From the NCBI GenBank assembly GCA_012932865.1, contig SAXG01000014.1:642740-706739 (forward strand): DNA of 64,000 bases, in the 5' to 3' direction. Below are positions 12,106 through 23,665 of this stretch, piece by piece; the first letter of the stretch is position 1; each line of letters begins with the position of its first letter. This stretch comes from Amylostereum areolatum. Taxonomy: Eukaryota > Basidiomycota > Agaricomycetes > Russulales > Stereaceae. The notes beneath the pieces were generated by a model. The model made no database searches. It was not told the origin of the DNA and was given only the letters and a program-made list of their open reading frames with translations. The position numbers and the translations under genes were made by a program.

Positions 12106-14256
12106 ATGACTTCGACGACCGTCCCGATTCTCCTTCCACCGTACGCGACACGAGCTCTTTCAGAGCCTGGCCCTTCAGAATGGAGACCGCAGAGATATCT
12201 ACAACCTCCGCAACCTCCACCCCCTGACGAGAACAGGCAGGATATGGAGCTCGCCGTCGCGCGGAATATGGTGGATGGCAAAGCGCTGAAGAAAACGCGT
12301 CCACGACGGACAGTGGACTACACAGGAACGATGGGTCGGTGGATACTGGTACGAGACGTCGTCCCCCTTCCAAGTACGGGTGACTTATTTCAGGCGGTAG
12401 ATGCGGAAGGTGCAACCGAACTTGAAATACACACCTTATATGCGACCCAGTCCGCCATACATCATCGACGTGCGTATCACCCGTCATCCCGATACACTCA
12501 GACATCTATAACGGTTCAAATGCAGCTGCTACCTCCGAAGGCCTACCCAGAAAATCCAGCCACATCCCTTTGTACGAAGTTCGTCCATACCTCTACCAAC
12601 AAGATTCGATGTCCAGTCAATGTTGTGACGGTGCGCTCGGCCTTCACGCTGTCCATATGTTCCAATCACCTCATTTGAATCCATGCAGTGGACACCCGAA
12701 GGCCGTAGAATCTTGACCGGTTCGACAAGCGGCGAATTCACGCTCTGGAATGGCCTCACCTTCAACTTCGAAACCATCCTCCAAGCGCACGACCACGCCA
12801 TCCGCACCAGTCAACTTTACCCACAATGGGGCATACATCGCGTCCGCAGACCAGGGGGGCATCATTAAATACTTCCAGCCGAACATGAACAACCTCACGG
12901 CGTGGCAGGGTCATCGAGAGGCCATTCGCGGGCTCAGCTTCAGTCCTGGAGACGACCGGTTCGCTACTGCTAGTGACGACTCCACAGTGGTGTTGTGGTC
13001 CTTCGAGAGACAAGAAAAAGAACGCGTGCTCACGGGTATGTTTTTGCGTGTGCACTTCGCTCGTTAGCAAACTGACCGGTTTGCAGGCCACGGATGGGAT
13101 GTGCGTTGCGTGGAGTGGCATCCAACCAAAGGTCTTCTTGTTTCCGGCAGGTAAGGACAACCAGATAAAGTTCTGGGATCCACGTACTGGGACCTCTCTG
13201 ACAACGCTGTGCGTATCTGTCTTCCCATATTTGTCCATCATCTTACCAGGAGGGGTTTCCAGACGGCAACATAAAAACACAATTCAGGCCCTCTCTTGGT
13301 CCCCCAGTGGCAACCTCGTTGCAAGCGCCTCGCGCGACCAGACCGTCCGCGTTTTCGATATCCGCGCCATGAAAGAACTCTGCATCCTGCGTGGGCACAA
13401 AAAGGAAGTGTGCTGTACGTGTATTCGTTCCATTCACTGCCCGCATTTACTGACCAAAACATGCAGCCGTCGCTTGGCATCCTGTCCACCCAATGCTCGT
13501 CTCTGGAGGTTCCGAAGGTGCCCTTCTTCACTGGGACATCTCCCTCCCTACTCCCCTCCCTACCACTATTTCTCCAACAACCACCGCCGTCGCCCCCTTG
13601 TCCATCCCCGCACACACTCCCACCCATTCTCCACGCGCAACACTTTCCCAAGCCCATGACTCGAACATCTGGTCCCTCGCCTTCCACCCCCTCGGCCACC
13701 TCCTCGTCACCGCCTCCAACGATCACACCACCCGGTTCTGGTCTCGCGAAGCGTCCGGGCGACACGAGCAGCGTGTTCAGCGCCGGAGGCGAAAAGCCGC
13801 CCCTGGTGGTGGATATGACGGGCCAGGAAGACGACGACGAGGGCGCTGTACCTGGGTTCGGGTTTGGTGGCGGCGGCGGCGGCGGATGGTGGGCAAAGGA
13901 CGAACCGGGTTTGGGAGGCGATGTCGGGTTCGGAGGGGCGGCTGCTGGGACCGGTGATATGGGTATGGACGACGACTTCATTCCTGGATTTGGAGCGTCG
14001 GAGGTACCTGGGCTGGGAGGAGCAGGAGCAGGGAGGAGCAGGAGCAGGAGCAGGAGCAGGGGTTGCACCGAGGCAGAACGGACCGTTACCGCCGCAGGAG
14101 GACGTATATGGTGGAGATGGTCCTCCACCATTTGGCCCTGGTGCAGGGAGAGGTAGAGGTGGTGGTGGAGATGACTGGGGGCACGACGGCGGACCCAGGC
14201 GAGGAGGCAGGGGAGGTGGAAGATGGGGTGGGCGTGAGAGGCGTGGAAGATACTGA
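12106..14256 (+). CDS. pfs2: Polyadenylation factor Pfs2/WDR33, WD40 protein
   Basis: Seven exons: 12106-12348, 12401-12469, 12526-12630, 12689-13035, 13087-13208, 13263-13414, 13467-14256. Diagnostic segments are [80 protein letters not shown] and [20 protein letters not shown]. These are typical of the seven-bladed WD40 scaffold that reads the AAUAAA signal in CPSF/CPF. The C-terminus is Gly/Arg-rich. Four places need one base skipped to keep the conserved frame: near 12809, 13150, 13751 and in the GGAGCA repeat near 14031. The last could instead be a 73-nt intron (14007-14079). The gene is normally essential, so these are more likely sequence errors than real decay. Confidence 0.9.
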
Positions 14257-15213
14257 TTTAGGTATCTATTTCTTTGTTTCTACTTGCTCCAGGTCATCAC
14301 TGATGACTTGTGATCTCGTTTCTCAGGCGCAAACTATCTCCAATGTACCCTGTACCCTCTATCACTAATAGACCACTGCCTTGTAAATTTGGGGGTCGCG
14401 ACCTCTGGCGTATCAGCCGTCAGGAGATGTATCCTCGCGTCTCGTATAGCCAAGCATGGGACACGGACCGTCGCGAGAGTGGAAACAACTTGGATGTCAA
14501 GGACACGTCTTCGTGCTTCTGGATGACACGCGCTGACATACTACCTCAAAAAATTCCCAGCACACTTGCTCTTTCCAGCATCTTTCGTTACGTTCCTCGT
14601 CGTCCTCTTTTTCCTATGGGGTGCTTTGAACCTCTCTCATCACCTATTATTTTTCTCAACCCGTCAAGCTGAATGGTACTGTATTCTCTCGATTCGCAGG
14701 GGTGTTGGATTCTCACAACGACTCACACAGACTAAAACTTCCGAGCTCAAACGCCCCGGCCTGTTCACCCAGCTGTCGCCAAAGACAGACCAGGTGCTCA
14801 CCTCGGACGGACCGTACGTAATCCGCCCCTTGGCTAGAATGTCCCTCCATTTGCAGCTCGTTTTGGTACCCCACGCGTCGCCTTACCAGAAATTTCTCCG
14901 TGCTCATACCTTGCGGTGGCCATAGCTCCGCCATGCAGGCCGATGAAGTCCCGCGAGCAACCCATCACGCTGAGACCTTGCTTGAACCCGGAGCACATGT
15001 CCGTGCCGGAACTCGTGAGTTACGCGCCCTCCTGCACATTTTCACCACGATTTACCCGCGGTCGCCCATGTCCACAGGACTTTCTCGTCGGCTTTCTCAA
15101 CACTCGACCTCCGGCGGTCCGCGCGTGGCCGACATGCCTCATTGTCGAGCACCATAAAACCCCACTGGCAAGAGACAGGAAGACAGCGACACTGACCCCC
15201 GCTCTCATCCAGG
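14257..15213. other. Intergenic region upstream of the first GH12 gene
   Basis: No gene recognised. A TATA-like CATAAAAC lies about 60 bp before the GH12 start at 15214. Confidence 0.4.
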
Positions 15214-16548
15214 ATGGTGTTCAAGTTGAAAACCTTCGCTTTGGTGCTGCTGACTCTCAACGCGGTCTCTGTGTTCTCGATTCCGGTCGTGGAGACCGAG
15301 GGTACCCAGTCTCTGAACAAGCGTGGTGCCGTCCTAACGGCCCAGTTTGCTACGGAGTCCGAGGTTGGTGGATTCGTTAGCTGCCTTCATTCCACTGCCA
15401 TTGACGACGTTCTCGCATTTCAGGCTGGCGGGTAACGCAGCACTCCTACATCGCTTACATATGTCGCTAACCGAACGGCAGAGTCTATACCCTCGAGAAC
15501 AACCTGTGGGGCCAGGCGGCAGCCACCAGCGGTAGGTCCTCCGCTGACATCTTCCCAGCGCACCCAGACCGATCCCTTCCTTAGGCTCCCAGTCCTCTCA
15601 GGTGACGGCTACCAGCGGCACCACCATCACATGGCAAACAACCTACACCTGGACCGGGGGAAACTTCCAAGTCAAGAGCTGTTCGTGACCCCTCTCCCGT
15701 CCCCACGTTGCCTCGTGCTCGTTCTGATCGCCACTCCACAGATGCTAACCTTGACCTCCGTGTTGGCCTTGGAAAGGCGATCTCCGCTATCACGTCCATC
15801 CCCACGACCTGGCAGTGGTCGTATGCGTCAGCATCGTCGGACCTCGTCGCGGACGTGTCGTACGACCTCTGGCTATCGAACGTCGCGAGCTCTAGGCGGC
15901 GCGTCTTCGACTTCGACCTTCGAGATGTTTGTGGCTCTTCAAGTTCTTATCCTTTGTCTTTTTTTCCGTGTGCTGAACATCGCAATTCCAGCATGGTTTG
16001 GTTGAGCGCGCGCGGCGGGTACGCCGTTTCTCGCCTTCAAATGCGCGCTCGCTCATGATAAGTATACAGTGCTGGTCCCGCGGGCTCTCAAATCGGCACC
16101 GCGACGTGAGACTATCTCTACGCGTTTGTACTGAAGCTGGACGCTGAGCGCTGACGGTCGAGGTCGGCACACAGCGTGGACGGCGTCACCTGGAAGCTCT
16201 TCCAAGGCACCGTCTCGACCTGGCAGGTCTTCTCCTTCGTGGCCCCGACGGAGATCACGAACTTCGAATTCCGACCTCCTTCCGTTCCTCAGTACGTCCA
16301 CCGTCCCGCTTTCCGCTCTGGCGCTCTTTCGGACTCGGTGGCTCATCGACGCGCGAAATCGGCAGCCTTCCTCGTCGAAAAGCCACGGCGTCCCGTCGTC
16401 CCAGTTCTTGGTGCAGGCGCAGGCCGGTACCGAGCCTTTCATCGGTATGTTTTTTGTCATTATCGCGTGCGAAGCGTTGACTGGGTGGATCTCGTATATA
16501 GGCAGTGCTACCCTCGAAACGAGTGCGTACAAGACCGCCATTAACTGA
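15214..16548 (+). CDS. Glycoside hydrolase family 12 endoglucanase, copy 1 (frame-broken)
   Basis: Signal peptide MVFKLKTFALVLLTLNAVSV, then a Kex2-type KR (SLNKRGAV) as in copy 2. Exons reconstruct VYTLENNLWG, TITWQTTYTW, SYANLDLRVGLGKAIS, SYDLWLS, the nucleophile motif FEIMVWLS, GSQIGTAT, WKLFQGTVSTWQVFSF and the acid/base motif AGTEPF. Coding ends at TGA 16546-16548. GH12 enzymes cleave beta-1,4-glucan or xyloglucan outside the cell. Intron positions match copy 2, including an 8-nt micro-exon. Three single extra bases (near 15895, 16269 and 16383) break the frame between otherwise well-conserved segments. Because copy 2 is clean, this may be a decaying duplicate or a consensus error. Confidence 0.82.
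15424..15431 (+). other. 8-nt micro-exon of GH12 copy 1
   Basis: GCTGGCGG is flanked by an upstream CAG acceptor (intron 15364-15423) and a downstream GTAACG donor (intron 15432-15481). Only inclusion of these 8 nt restores the frame between TESE and VYTLENN, adding Ala-Gly-Gly. Copy 2 has the same element. Confidence 0.75.
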
Positions 16549-16778
16549 GGGAAAAGCCGAGCCTCGTTGATTTACACGGGATCTCCTTCACAATTACAAT
16601 GACAATCAGTCGAGAGATGGCCCGAGGGCCGATGTACTCTACTTACTATATTGTAAATAAGCAATTCTCACGGTTCAAGCGCGTCGTCAACGCGCTCGAT
16701 GAGACGGCCAGTCTGAGTTGAGGACACCCTCGTCTCCTGCATTTCTCGGCCATTTATCCACATCTCCTACGTCGGACG

Positions 16779-17820
16779 ATGCGGGCAACATACCTGCTTC
16801 ATGCACTGGCCTTTTTTTTCTCAGGCGCACTCGCCTCCTCTGGTGATCGTTCCCCTACTTTTCAAGCATGCGTTGCGAAGTGCGAAGGCAGTACCTGCAG
16901 CACGTATGACCCGTCCTTTCTTCATGCGGCTCGCCCAATGGTCCTGCACCGACGACTGCAAGTACACGTGCATGCAGATGACCACAGACCACGAAGAGGA
17001 GAGCGGAGTTCCGGTGCAGCAGTACTACGGCAAATGGCCGTTCTATCGCTTTGCGGGCATGCAAGAGCCGGCCTCGGTCCTGTTCTCGTTCCTCAACCTG
17101 CTGCTACATGTATGGGGGCTGGGCGAGGTCAAGAAAGCCATCCATCCGGATCATCCGATGAGAAAGTTCTATGTACGATGGTCGTACATCAGCTGCAACG
17201 CGTGGATCTGGTCGTCGGTATTCCACACGAGAGGTGCGTTTTCCCCACTTGCTCGCTGTATTTTTGTAAATGCGAATGTGACAGACACGTCCTTAACGGA
17301 GAAGCTCGACTATTTCTCAGCAGCCCTTACTATCCTGTATTCCCTTTACCTCTCCGTCATCCGCATATGTCACTTTTATCCCGCTGGACCACAACGAACG
17401 TCGCCCCGAGGCTTCAACATCTGGTCTCTCGCCTGTATCGTGGCGTACATCTGCCATGTTTCGTACCTCACACTTCTCCCCCGCTTTGACTACACATATA
17501 ACATCGTGTTTAACCTCGGACTCGGACTCCTCCACAACACCCTCTGGCTCGCCTTCTCGCTCCCAGCGTCCCTCTCCTTCTTTCACCGCTTTCCATCCAT
17601 GCCGAAGTCGTACCGCCCAGCATACGCCACCATCGCCGCGCAGGCTGTCGTATTTACGACTGCAGCGACGTGCCTAGAGCTTTTCGACTTTGCGCCCTGG
17701 ATACGCGTCATCGATGCTCACTCTTTGTGGCATCTGGCCACCGCACCCTTGGCCGTGATGTGGTATGACTTCCTCATCCACGACGCGCAAGACCCGGCGT
17801 GGAAGACCCAAAAGGCCTGA
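16779..17820 (+). CDS. Per1/PGAP3-type GPI-anchor lipid remodelling protein
   Basis: Begins with a signal peptide (MRATYLLHALAFFFSGALAS), then a luminal Cys-rich segment with CVAKCEGSTC and the family motif WSCTDDCKYTCM. YYGKWPFYRFAGMQEPASV and FSFLN follow, then several membrane spans including SYISCNAWIWSSVFHTRD, and a final WHLATAPLAVMWYDF. This is the CREST-superfamily layout of Per1/PGAP3, a phospholipase that removes an acyl chain from GPI anchors in the ER/Golgi. One 51-nt intron is at 17234-17284. One extra base near 16918 breaks the frame between the first Cys segment and MRLAQWSC. Skipping it restores the family sequence. It lies between the two GH12 copies. Confidence 0.85.
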
Positions 17821-18314
17821 CCTGTGCTCACCATAACTCTGTAAGAATCGCCATGTTACTCCTTTCTTCCATCACTGACGCGTGCCCGTGTCTAAAAGCC
17901 TGTACTAGTAGACCTTTAAATGTATGATGCACATCACATCGTAAAATCCGGAATATATGTCAGAACTATTGGGAAACAACGCCGACGCCGACGGGAAAAC
18001 TGACCGTGACCCCCCGCATCGCAGCCAGGTGGTCACCCCGGACTGATGGACGTCGATCAGCGTCGATCGCTGAAAGGGTAAAGTGCCCATCCAGCCATGA
18101 TATCACGCGCTCTCCACCACGCTAACGGTCTCCCCATGCTTGTGGACCACGCGCTGCCCAGTCTACAAGGCCGCGCCCTGTTACCACCTCTCTTCTGACA
18201 AAACCCGTCGACCGGTTGTACGTGCATATCAAATGGCCACATGGCCCGTTTTCCAGAGCTATAAAGTCGCCCGGGGGAAGGAGGAGAACGACATACCGTC
18301 CCCCAGTTTCCACT
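17821..18314. other. Intergenic region upstream of GH12 copy 2
   Basis: About 0.5 kb with no gene. It holds the GH12 promoter, including the TATA box listed separately. Confidence 0.5.
18259..18266 (+). promoter_or_regulatory. TATA box of GH12 copy 2
   Basis: CTATAAAG lies about 50 bp before the start codon at 18315. This spacing fits a strongly transcribed secreted enzyme gene. Confidence 0.5.
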
Positions 18315-19684
18315 ATGGTCTTTGTGAAGTCGCTCGCTCTGTTTCTCCTCGCTCTCAACGCTACCTCCGCGCTTGCGGTGCCCGTGGTCGAGACCGCGTT
18401 GAGCAAACGGGGATCGGTGCTGAACGGGCAGTACGATACGGAGTCCGAGGTTCGTATGATACCCGGCCATGAATTGGCACCTCACCTTCGGTTCAGCTGA
18501 CGACGAGCTTCCAACGCAGGCTGGCGGGTAATTGACGCTTCGGTTGGGATCCGCATTGGTCAGTCGCTGATTGAATCGCAGAGTCTACACCCTCGAGAAC
18601 AACTTGTGGGGTAGAGGGGATGCCACCAGCGGTAGGTCGCTTTTCAGTGTAATAGGCTCACTCCACCGCACGTCCGCCTTGACATCCTCTCCGACAGGTT
18701 CCCAAACCTCCCAAGTGACCGGGACCAGCGGGACCAGCATCGCATGGAAAACCACCTACACCTGGGTCGGCCGCCCCGACAAAGTGAAGAGCTGTGAGTA
18801 ACAGGCAACGCGCGCCCTTCAACTCCGAGTCGCGCTGACCTGACACCATCCACCCTAGACGCCAACCTCGACCTCCGCAAGGGCCTCGGCAAGCGCATCT
18901 CGGACATCAAGTCCATCCCCACGACGTGGAAGTGGTCGTACACCCAGGCGTCGTCCGACCTCACCGCGGACGTGTCGTACGACCTCTGGCTGTCGGACGA
19001 CGCGAACTCGAGCGGGGCCTCGAAGACCTCGACGTTCGAGATGTCTGTGTCCCCTCTTCCCGTCGTGGCCGTGGCGCGCATCTGCTGACGCATCCTGTAT
19101 CTTTGCAGCATGGTTTGGCTGAGCACGCGCGGAGGGTACGTCCCCCCCCCCTTTCCCGCTTCCGTTCCCATCCTCGAAAAAAGCGCGCTGACCTACGTAT
19201 CCAGTGCCTCTCCCGCGGGCTCCCAGGTCGGCACTGCGACGTAGGTGCATTGTACCATCGTGCGTTGCCGGTGTCGCTGATGTGTTGAGAAACGCCATCG
19301 CAGCGTGAACGGCGTCAAGTGGAAGCTGTACTTGGGCCCCGTCTCGACCTGGCAGGTCTACTCCTTCGTGCCGCCGTCCGAGATCACCAACCACGACTCG
19401 GACTTGCTGCCGTTCATCAGTACGTGCTCAACACGTTTTGCATCTCTCCCCCGGTACGGTGCTGACGCACCGACGCGGCTGACAGCGTACCTCGTCAAAA
19501 ATAAGGGCTTTCCGTCGTCGCAGTACCTGGTGCAGGCGCAGGCGGGCACCGAGCCTTTCGTGGGTGCGTCTCCGTTCTCGTTCGATTGTACCAAGATGCA
19601 ACGGCTTGCTGACCGCGAGGGGTTGGACTGCTCGCAGGGAGCGCGACGCTCTCCACGAGCGCGTACAAGACCACCATCAACTGA
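18315..19684 (+). CDS. Glycoside hydrolase family 12 endoglucanase, copy 2
   Basis: Intact paralogue of the gene at 15214. Signal peptide MVFVKSLALFLLALNATSAL, then propeptide-like VETALSKRG with a dibasic site. Segments in order: VYTLENNLWGRGDATSG, IAWKTTYTWVG, ANLDLRKGLGKRIS, SYDLWLSDDANSSG, nucleophile motif TFEIMVWLSTRGG, SQVGTATVNGVKWKLY, STWQVYSFVPPSEITN, LVKNKGFPSSQYLVQAQ and acid/base AGTEPF, ending TSAYKTTIN. Eight or more short introns all keep phase, one flanking an 8-nt exon. It is predicted to be a secreted beta-1,4-glucanase or xyloglucanase acting on plant cell wall. A TATA box sits 50 bp upstream. Confidence 0.92.
18520..18527 (+). other. 8-nt micro-exon of GH12 copy 2
   Basis: GCTGGCGG lies between introns 18450-18519 and 18528-18581. 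It is required to join TESE to GVYTLENN in frame and is identical to the micro-exon of copy 1. Confidence 0.78.
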
Positions 19685-20325
19685 GCAATCGGGGCCGAAG
19701 CCGTTTCTTTCTTTCGGGGGTCCTGCCGTCCAATATGTACATCGACCACTGGCCACTGCTCGTATCACGTTGCCACCTTACAGTGTCCTCGTATCGTCTC
19801 CCTCTCTTTGCCAATCCACGCTCTTTCCTGTCTCGCATCGCATCGCATCGACCGTTCGACACGATCGCACGCGACTGTCGTGATCTCCTCACCACCGCCG
19901 TGCCTGTCCCACACACGCATACGTCCCCAGTCATTCCTACGGACGGGGCACGCCCTCCGAAGCCAGCCTGACCTCTTCGACCCGCAACAAGTTAAGTAAA
20001 ACCAACGTTCACGGACGCCGCGGACCTGACAGGACGATTCGACGGCACCCTACAGCACCCTCGACGTCCCCCCGCGGACGTGCCGTCTCATATCTTTGAT
20101 CCAAAAGCACGCAAAAAAAACCCTGCAAAATCTGCTCGACCTGACCTCGTTCGAGGTCCGTATCCAGGCCCCCAGGCCCTCTCTTATAAACACGATGCTT
20201 CTCTTAGATCGCGGCTGCGCTCTTTTCTCCCCCCCCCCTCCTGCAGCTGCCGGTCCCAGCTCGTTGTACGCGTACGCGCGCCCGCACGTCGTCCCAACCC
20301 TGTAACATTGTAGCATCGTCTCTCC
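19685..20325. other. Intergenic region
   Basis: No gene recognised. It contains the 3' flank of GH12 copy 2 and a C-rich stretch near 20228-20240. Confidence 0.4.
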
Positions 20326-20922
20326 ATGGGTGAGTGGAAATCCCTACCGGCGCAACGTCATACGTTGCAACAAGTAAGTATGTCCAGTGTGTACTTAGCG
20401 CTGACCACTTGCGCGCGTGTACCGCAGACCCGACCGCGCTCGAGACTCGGTCTGTCGTCGACGTCGAGAAGAGCGCCGATGCGCGCGACGAGGGCCAGTG
20501 CAGCACGCTCTCCACTTGCCCGCCCCGGACCCGATCCCGCCTCGGAATCGTCGTCGCCTTCGGCCACATCGGCCCCGATCTCCCCGCCGTCCGTCCTTCT
20601 CCACCTCCATTTCTTCCTCTTCCTCTTCTCCCTTCTCTTCCCCTTCTTTCTCCACTAACGACGTCCCTCCTCCTAACAGGCCATCCCCGGCACGCAGCGC
20701 CCACGCCTAGACCCGCACCACACCTACACCTACACCTACACCCTCCACCGCCGCACCGCGCTGCTCTTCCCGCTCCTCCTCCTCTTCGCGCTCACGACCG
20801 CGCTTCTGTGGGTCCTGGCCTGCGTGGGCGGCGCGGCGTACGTCGCGGCGGGGTGGAGCGCGTGGCGCGCGTCGGTGCGGTACGAGGAGCTCGTGCGGAG
20901 CGGGTTGACGTTGAGGGCGTAG
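20326..20922 (+). CDS. Small predicted membrane protein
   Basis: Family not recognised. My preferred model is exon 1 of only 4 nt (ATGG, 20326-20329), exon 2 at 20428-20588 and exon 3 at 20680-20922, giving 135 residues. The N-terminal part reads MDPTALETRSVVDVEKSADA. The last exon encodes IPGTQRPRLDPHHTYTYTYT, then a hydrophobic stretch LLFPLLLLFALTTALLWVLA with a second short one after it, and ends VRSGLTLRA. One or two membrane spans are likely. An alternative uses a longer first exon (to 20373), but its second exon reads less like protein. The isolated start codon makes the 5' end uncertain. Confidence 0.45.
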
Positions 20923-21477
20923 CCTGCGCTGACCTGCCACTCCTGGTGGTGGAGGGGGGGGGGGCTCTTCGGGCATCCCCAGTCCCCCTTACGCGTTGCG
21001 CGGTTTCTCTTTTGGGGGTGTTCCGGGCGGCGGGGCGTGCTCGGTCGTGTACATGTCATTGTGTATTGTATTGTAACGCTGTAGTCGTATCGGGATCGGC
21101 CGATTGTAGTCGTATGTATACCCTTGATTGCGCTGGGATACCTCGTGAGATGGGCGCGTGCAGAGAAGGGGAGGAAGGGGGGAGACGTACCGTGACCGCA
21201 CAGATCACCAGAACGGATGGACGAACATTCGAAGGACGGCCGGTGGCGGCTACCACGTTCGTGCGCTGCGCGCGTTCTCGGGGACGAAAGGCGAAAGGAG
21301 CGAGAGGGCTCTGAAGGGATACAATTGGGCTTGTGCCTCTAATAGTAGAACAAACATCCTAGCGATACAACGCGACCCCGGCGGACCCCGGGCAAGCATG
21401 AAAACAACAACAACAGCAAAGGGACGAGAAACGGGCCACCGTTCGTCGGCACGCACGTTGGTGCTCCCCGACTCTGT
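20923..21477. other. Intergenic region, convergent 3' ends
   Basis: Between the small membrane protein gene and PRPS copy 1, whose 3' UTR must lie next to 21477. No gene or repeat recognised. Confidence 0.45.
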
Positions 21478-22807
21478 TTAGTACGAATGCATGCCGACGC
21501 CGTCCGCCCACTCGCCGAACAGGAGGCTGATGGACTCGCCGTTGTGCGTGCGCCGGATGCTCTCGGCGATGGTGGAGCTGATGTCGAGCGTGACAAGCTT
21601 CGAGCAGTCGTTCTGGTGCTGGCGTTGCGGGATCGTGTTCGTCACCTGCGGCGAAAACACGATGAGAGGTTTGGGGGGGGGGACGAGGTGGAGCGGGGGT
21701 GCTTACGACGAGGGTGTCGATGGGGAGGCTGTCGATGCCGCCCATGCTCGCTTCGGAAAACAGGCCTGGGGGAAGGGGGGGTTAGAGCGGGCGACGGGGG
21801 GAGGGGGAGAGGGGGGACGTGCCGTGCGAGACGAGGGCGTGGACGGCGCTGGCGCCGTTGTCCTTGAGCGAGCGCGCGGCCATGGAGAGGGTGTTGCCGG
21901 TGTCGATCATGTCGTCGACGAGGATGGCGACCTGGGGACGGCGTGAGCGAGCGAGGGGCGGGCGGACGGGCGGACGCACCTTGCCCTTGACGTCGCCGAC
22001 GAGCAGCTCGAGGCGCTCGGGCGCGTCGTCGGACTTGCCGTCGCGCTTCTTGTGGAAGAGCGCAAACTCGAGGTCGAGCTTGTCCGCGATCGCGGTGACG
22101 CTGTGCGCGGGGGCGGCGGCACGGTTCGTGAGATCGTGAGGACAGCAGGGGGATGCGAGCGGGGCACGCACCGCTTTGCGCCGCCGGCGTCGGGGCTGAC
22201 GATGATGCCGTTCTTCCAGCCGGCGATGTTGTTGCGGATGTAGGCGAGCATGAGGGGCTCGGAGTAGAGGTTGTCGACGGGAAAGTCGAAGAAGCCCTGG
22301 ATCTGGTTCGCGTGGAGGTCCATGGTGATGACGTGGTCGCAGCCGGCGACGGCGAGCATGTTGGCGACGAGCTTGGCGGTGATGGGCGCGCGGGACTTGT
22401 CCTTCTTGTCCATGCGGGCGTAGGGGTAGCAGGGGACGACGGCGGTGATGCGGCGGGCGGCGGCGCCCTTGCAGGCGGAGATGAGGATGAGGAGCTCCAT
22501 GAGGAGGTCGTTGACGTCGTTGCAGGTGGTCTGCAGGATGAACACGTCCTCGTCGCGCACGGACTGGGAGATCTTGACGTTGACCTCGCCGTTGGAGAAC
22601 TTTTTGACGGTGCAGGGGGTGAGGGGCATGCCGAGGCTGCGGGGCGGTGAGCGGTGCGTCGAGCGAGGAGGAAAGGCGAGGGCTACCGGTCGGCGACGGA
22701 CTGGGCGAGGTCGGGGTGACTGTTCCCTGTGGATGAGGTGAGCGGTGGGCGCGGTGGAGAACGACGAGCATGCCTGCGAGGAGCTTGATGGAGTTGCCGT
22801 GAAGCAT
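21478..22807 (-). CDS. Ribose-phosphate pyrophosphokinase, copy 1
   Basis: Makes PRPP from ribose-5-phosphate and ATP for nucleotide, His and Trp synthesis. The ATG at 22807 gives [12 protein letters not shown]; exons 22774-22807, 22687-22726, 22172-22636 and further short exons follow. Family motifs: [74 protein letters not shown] (PRPP-binding loop) and [13 protein letters not shown] near the C-terminus. It ends GMHSY-stop at 21478-21480. The first intron (22727-22773) has a GC donor. The gene is almost identical to copy 2 at 29711-31314, introns included. It is probably the ancestral-form C-terminus, since it ends at the usual place. Confidence 0.93.
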
Positions 22808-23665
22808 CGTGGACGTCGGTGAAGAGAGCGGGCTGAGGCTATGGGCGGGGCATGCAGCGAAAGGCGGTGGGGATCTGATGAGGGACAGGTCGAGGGGGAG
22901 GAAGGAGAAGAGGACCGGTTTGCCGTGGACGCTGCGTTCTCGGTTACGTAATCGCACTCCCTCTCTCGCTCGCAGAGTCGCTCTCGCCCTGCTCCAGTGC
23001 TCTCGCCCTCCGTCCCGCCCGCCGTCCCCCAATCGCCCCCCTCCGCCGCATCGCAGGTAAAACGCGTTCACGGATACAACGAGGACTCAGTCCTTTCCCT
23101 GCTCGCTACTGCCCCGACGGCTTGCATTCCCTGTCCTCTATAGCACCGACGACTCGCATTCCCGCTCCCTCCTGCCCCGACGCCTCGCATTCCCACTCGC
23201 AATGGCACCGACGGAGCATTTCCCTGGCCTCAACTGCACCGACAGCACGACCGCTGTTCCGACCGAGCGTCCAACTGCCTTGCAACTGCCCCGGGTCCGT
23301 GTCTCCCTCCCCCCTTCACGTCGTCACGCGCTATCTAGCCGGTTTCCGCCCATCCGCACGGCCTGTATGCGCCCCCGCCGTCCGTACACGCTTTTCCAAG
23401 TACATCCGGCCTCATCCTCTCCGCACCCGTCCCTCTTTCCCTCCTCCGATCTCGTCGTCCGCGCACCGTCTCCCTCCCGAACCTCCGCCCCCGGCGCCTT
23501 CGCACCCGCCCCCCGTCCCTCCACGCGACCGCCCCCGTCCGCCCGTGCGTCGCACGTCGCGGTTGTGGCCGTCGCGTCTTCGGGATCGCGGATAACGACG
23601 ACGGCGATGCGGCCCCTCGCCCCTTCACCCCGATCCTCGTCCGCGCCATCTGAGGAAACCACCGC
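22808..23665. other. PRPS copy 1 promoter and C-rich spacer
   Basis: The first ~200 bp is alignable but diverged from the PRPS copy 2 promoter (shared GGGCATGCAGCGAAAGGCGG). Between about 23110 and 23250 there are short direct repeats of the type CGACGCCTCGCATTCCC. The rest is very C-rich, with long but compositionally driven open frames that I do not accept as genes. Confidence 0.45.

Noticed and set aside
14007..14079. A 28-nt intron in the GGAGCA repeat of Pfs2
   Set aside because: Too short to splice. A 73-nt intron or a single-base slip in the repeat explains the frame better.
22153..22650. Long open frames antisense to PRPS (and their twin at 30659-31156)
   Set aside because: They are shadows of a GC-rich coding strand; the minus-strand frame carries the real PRPS motifs.
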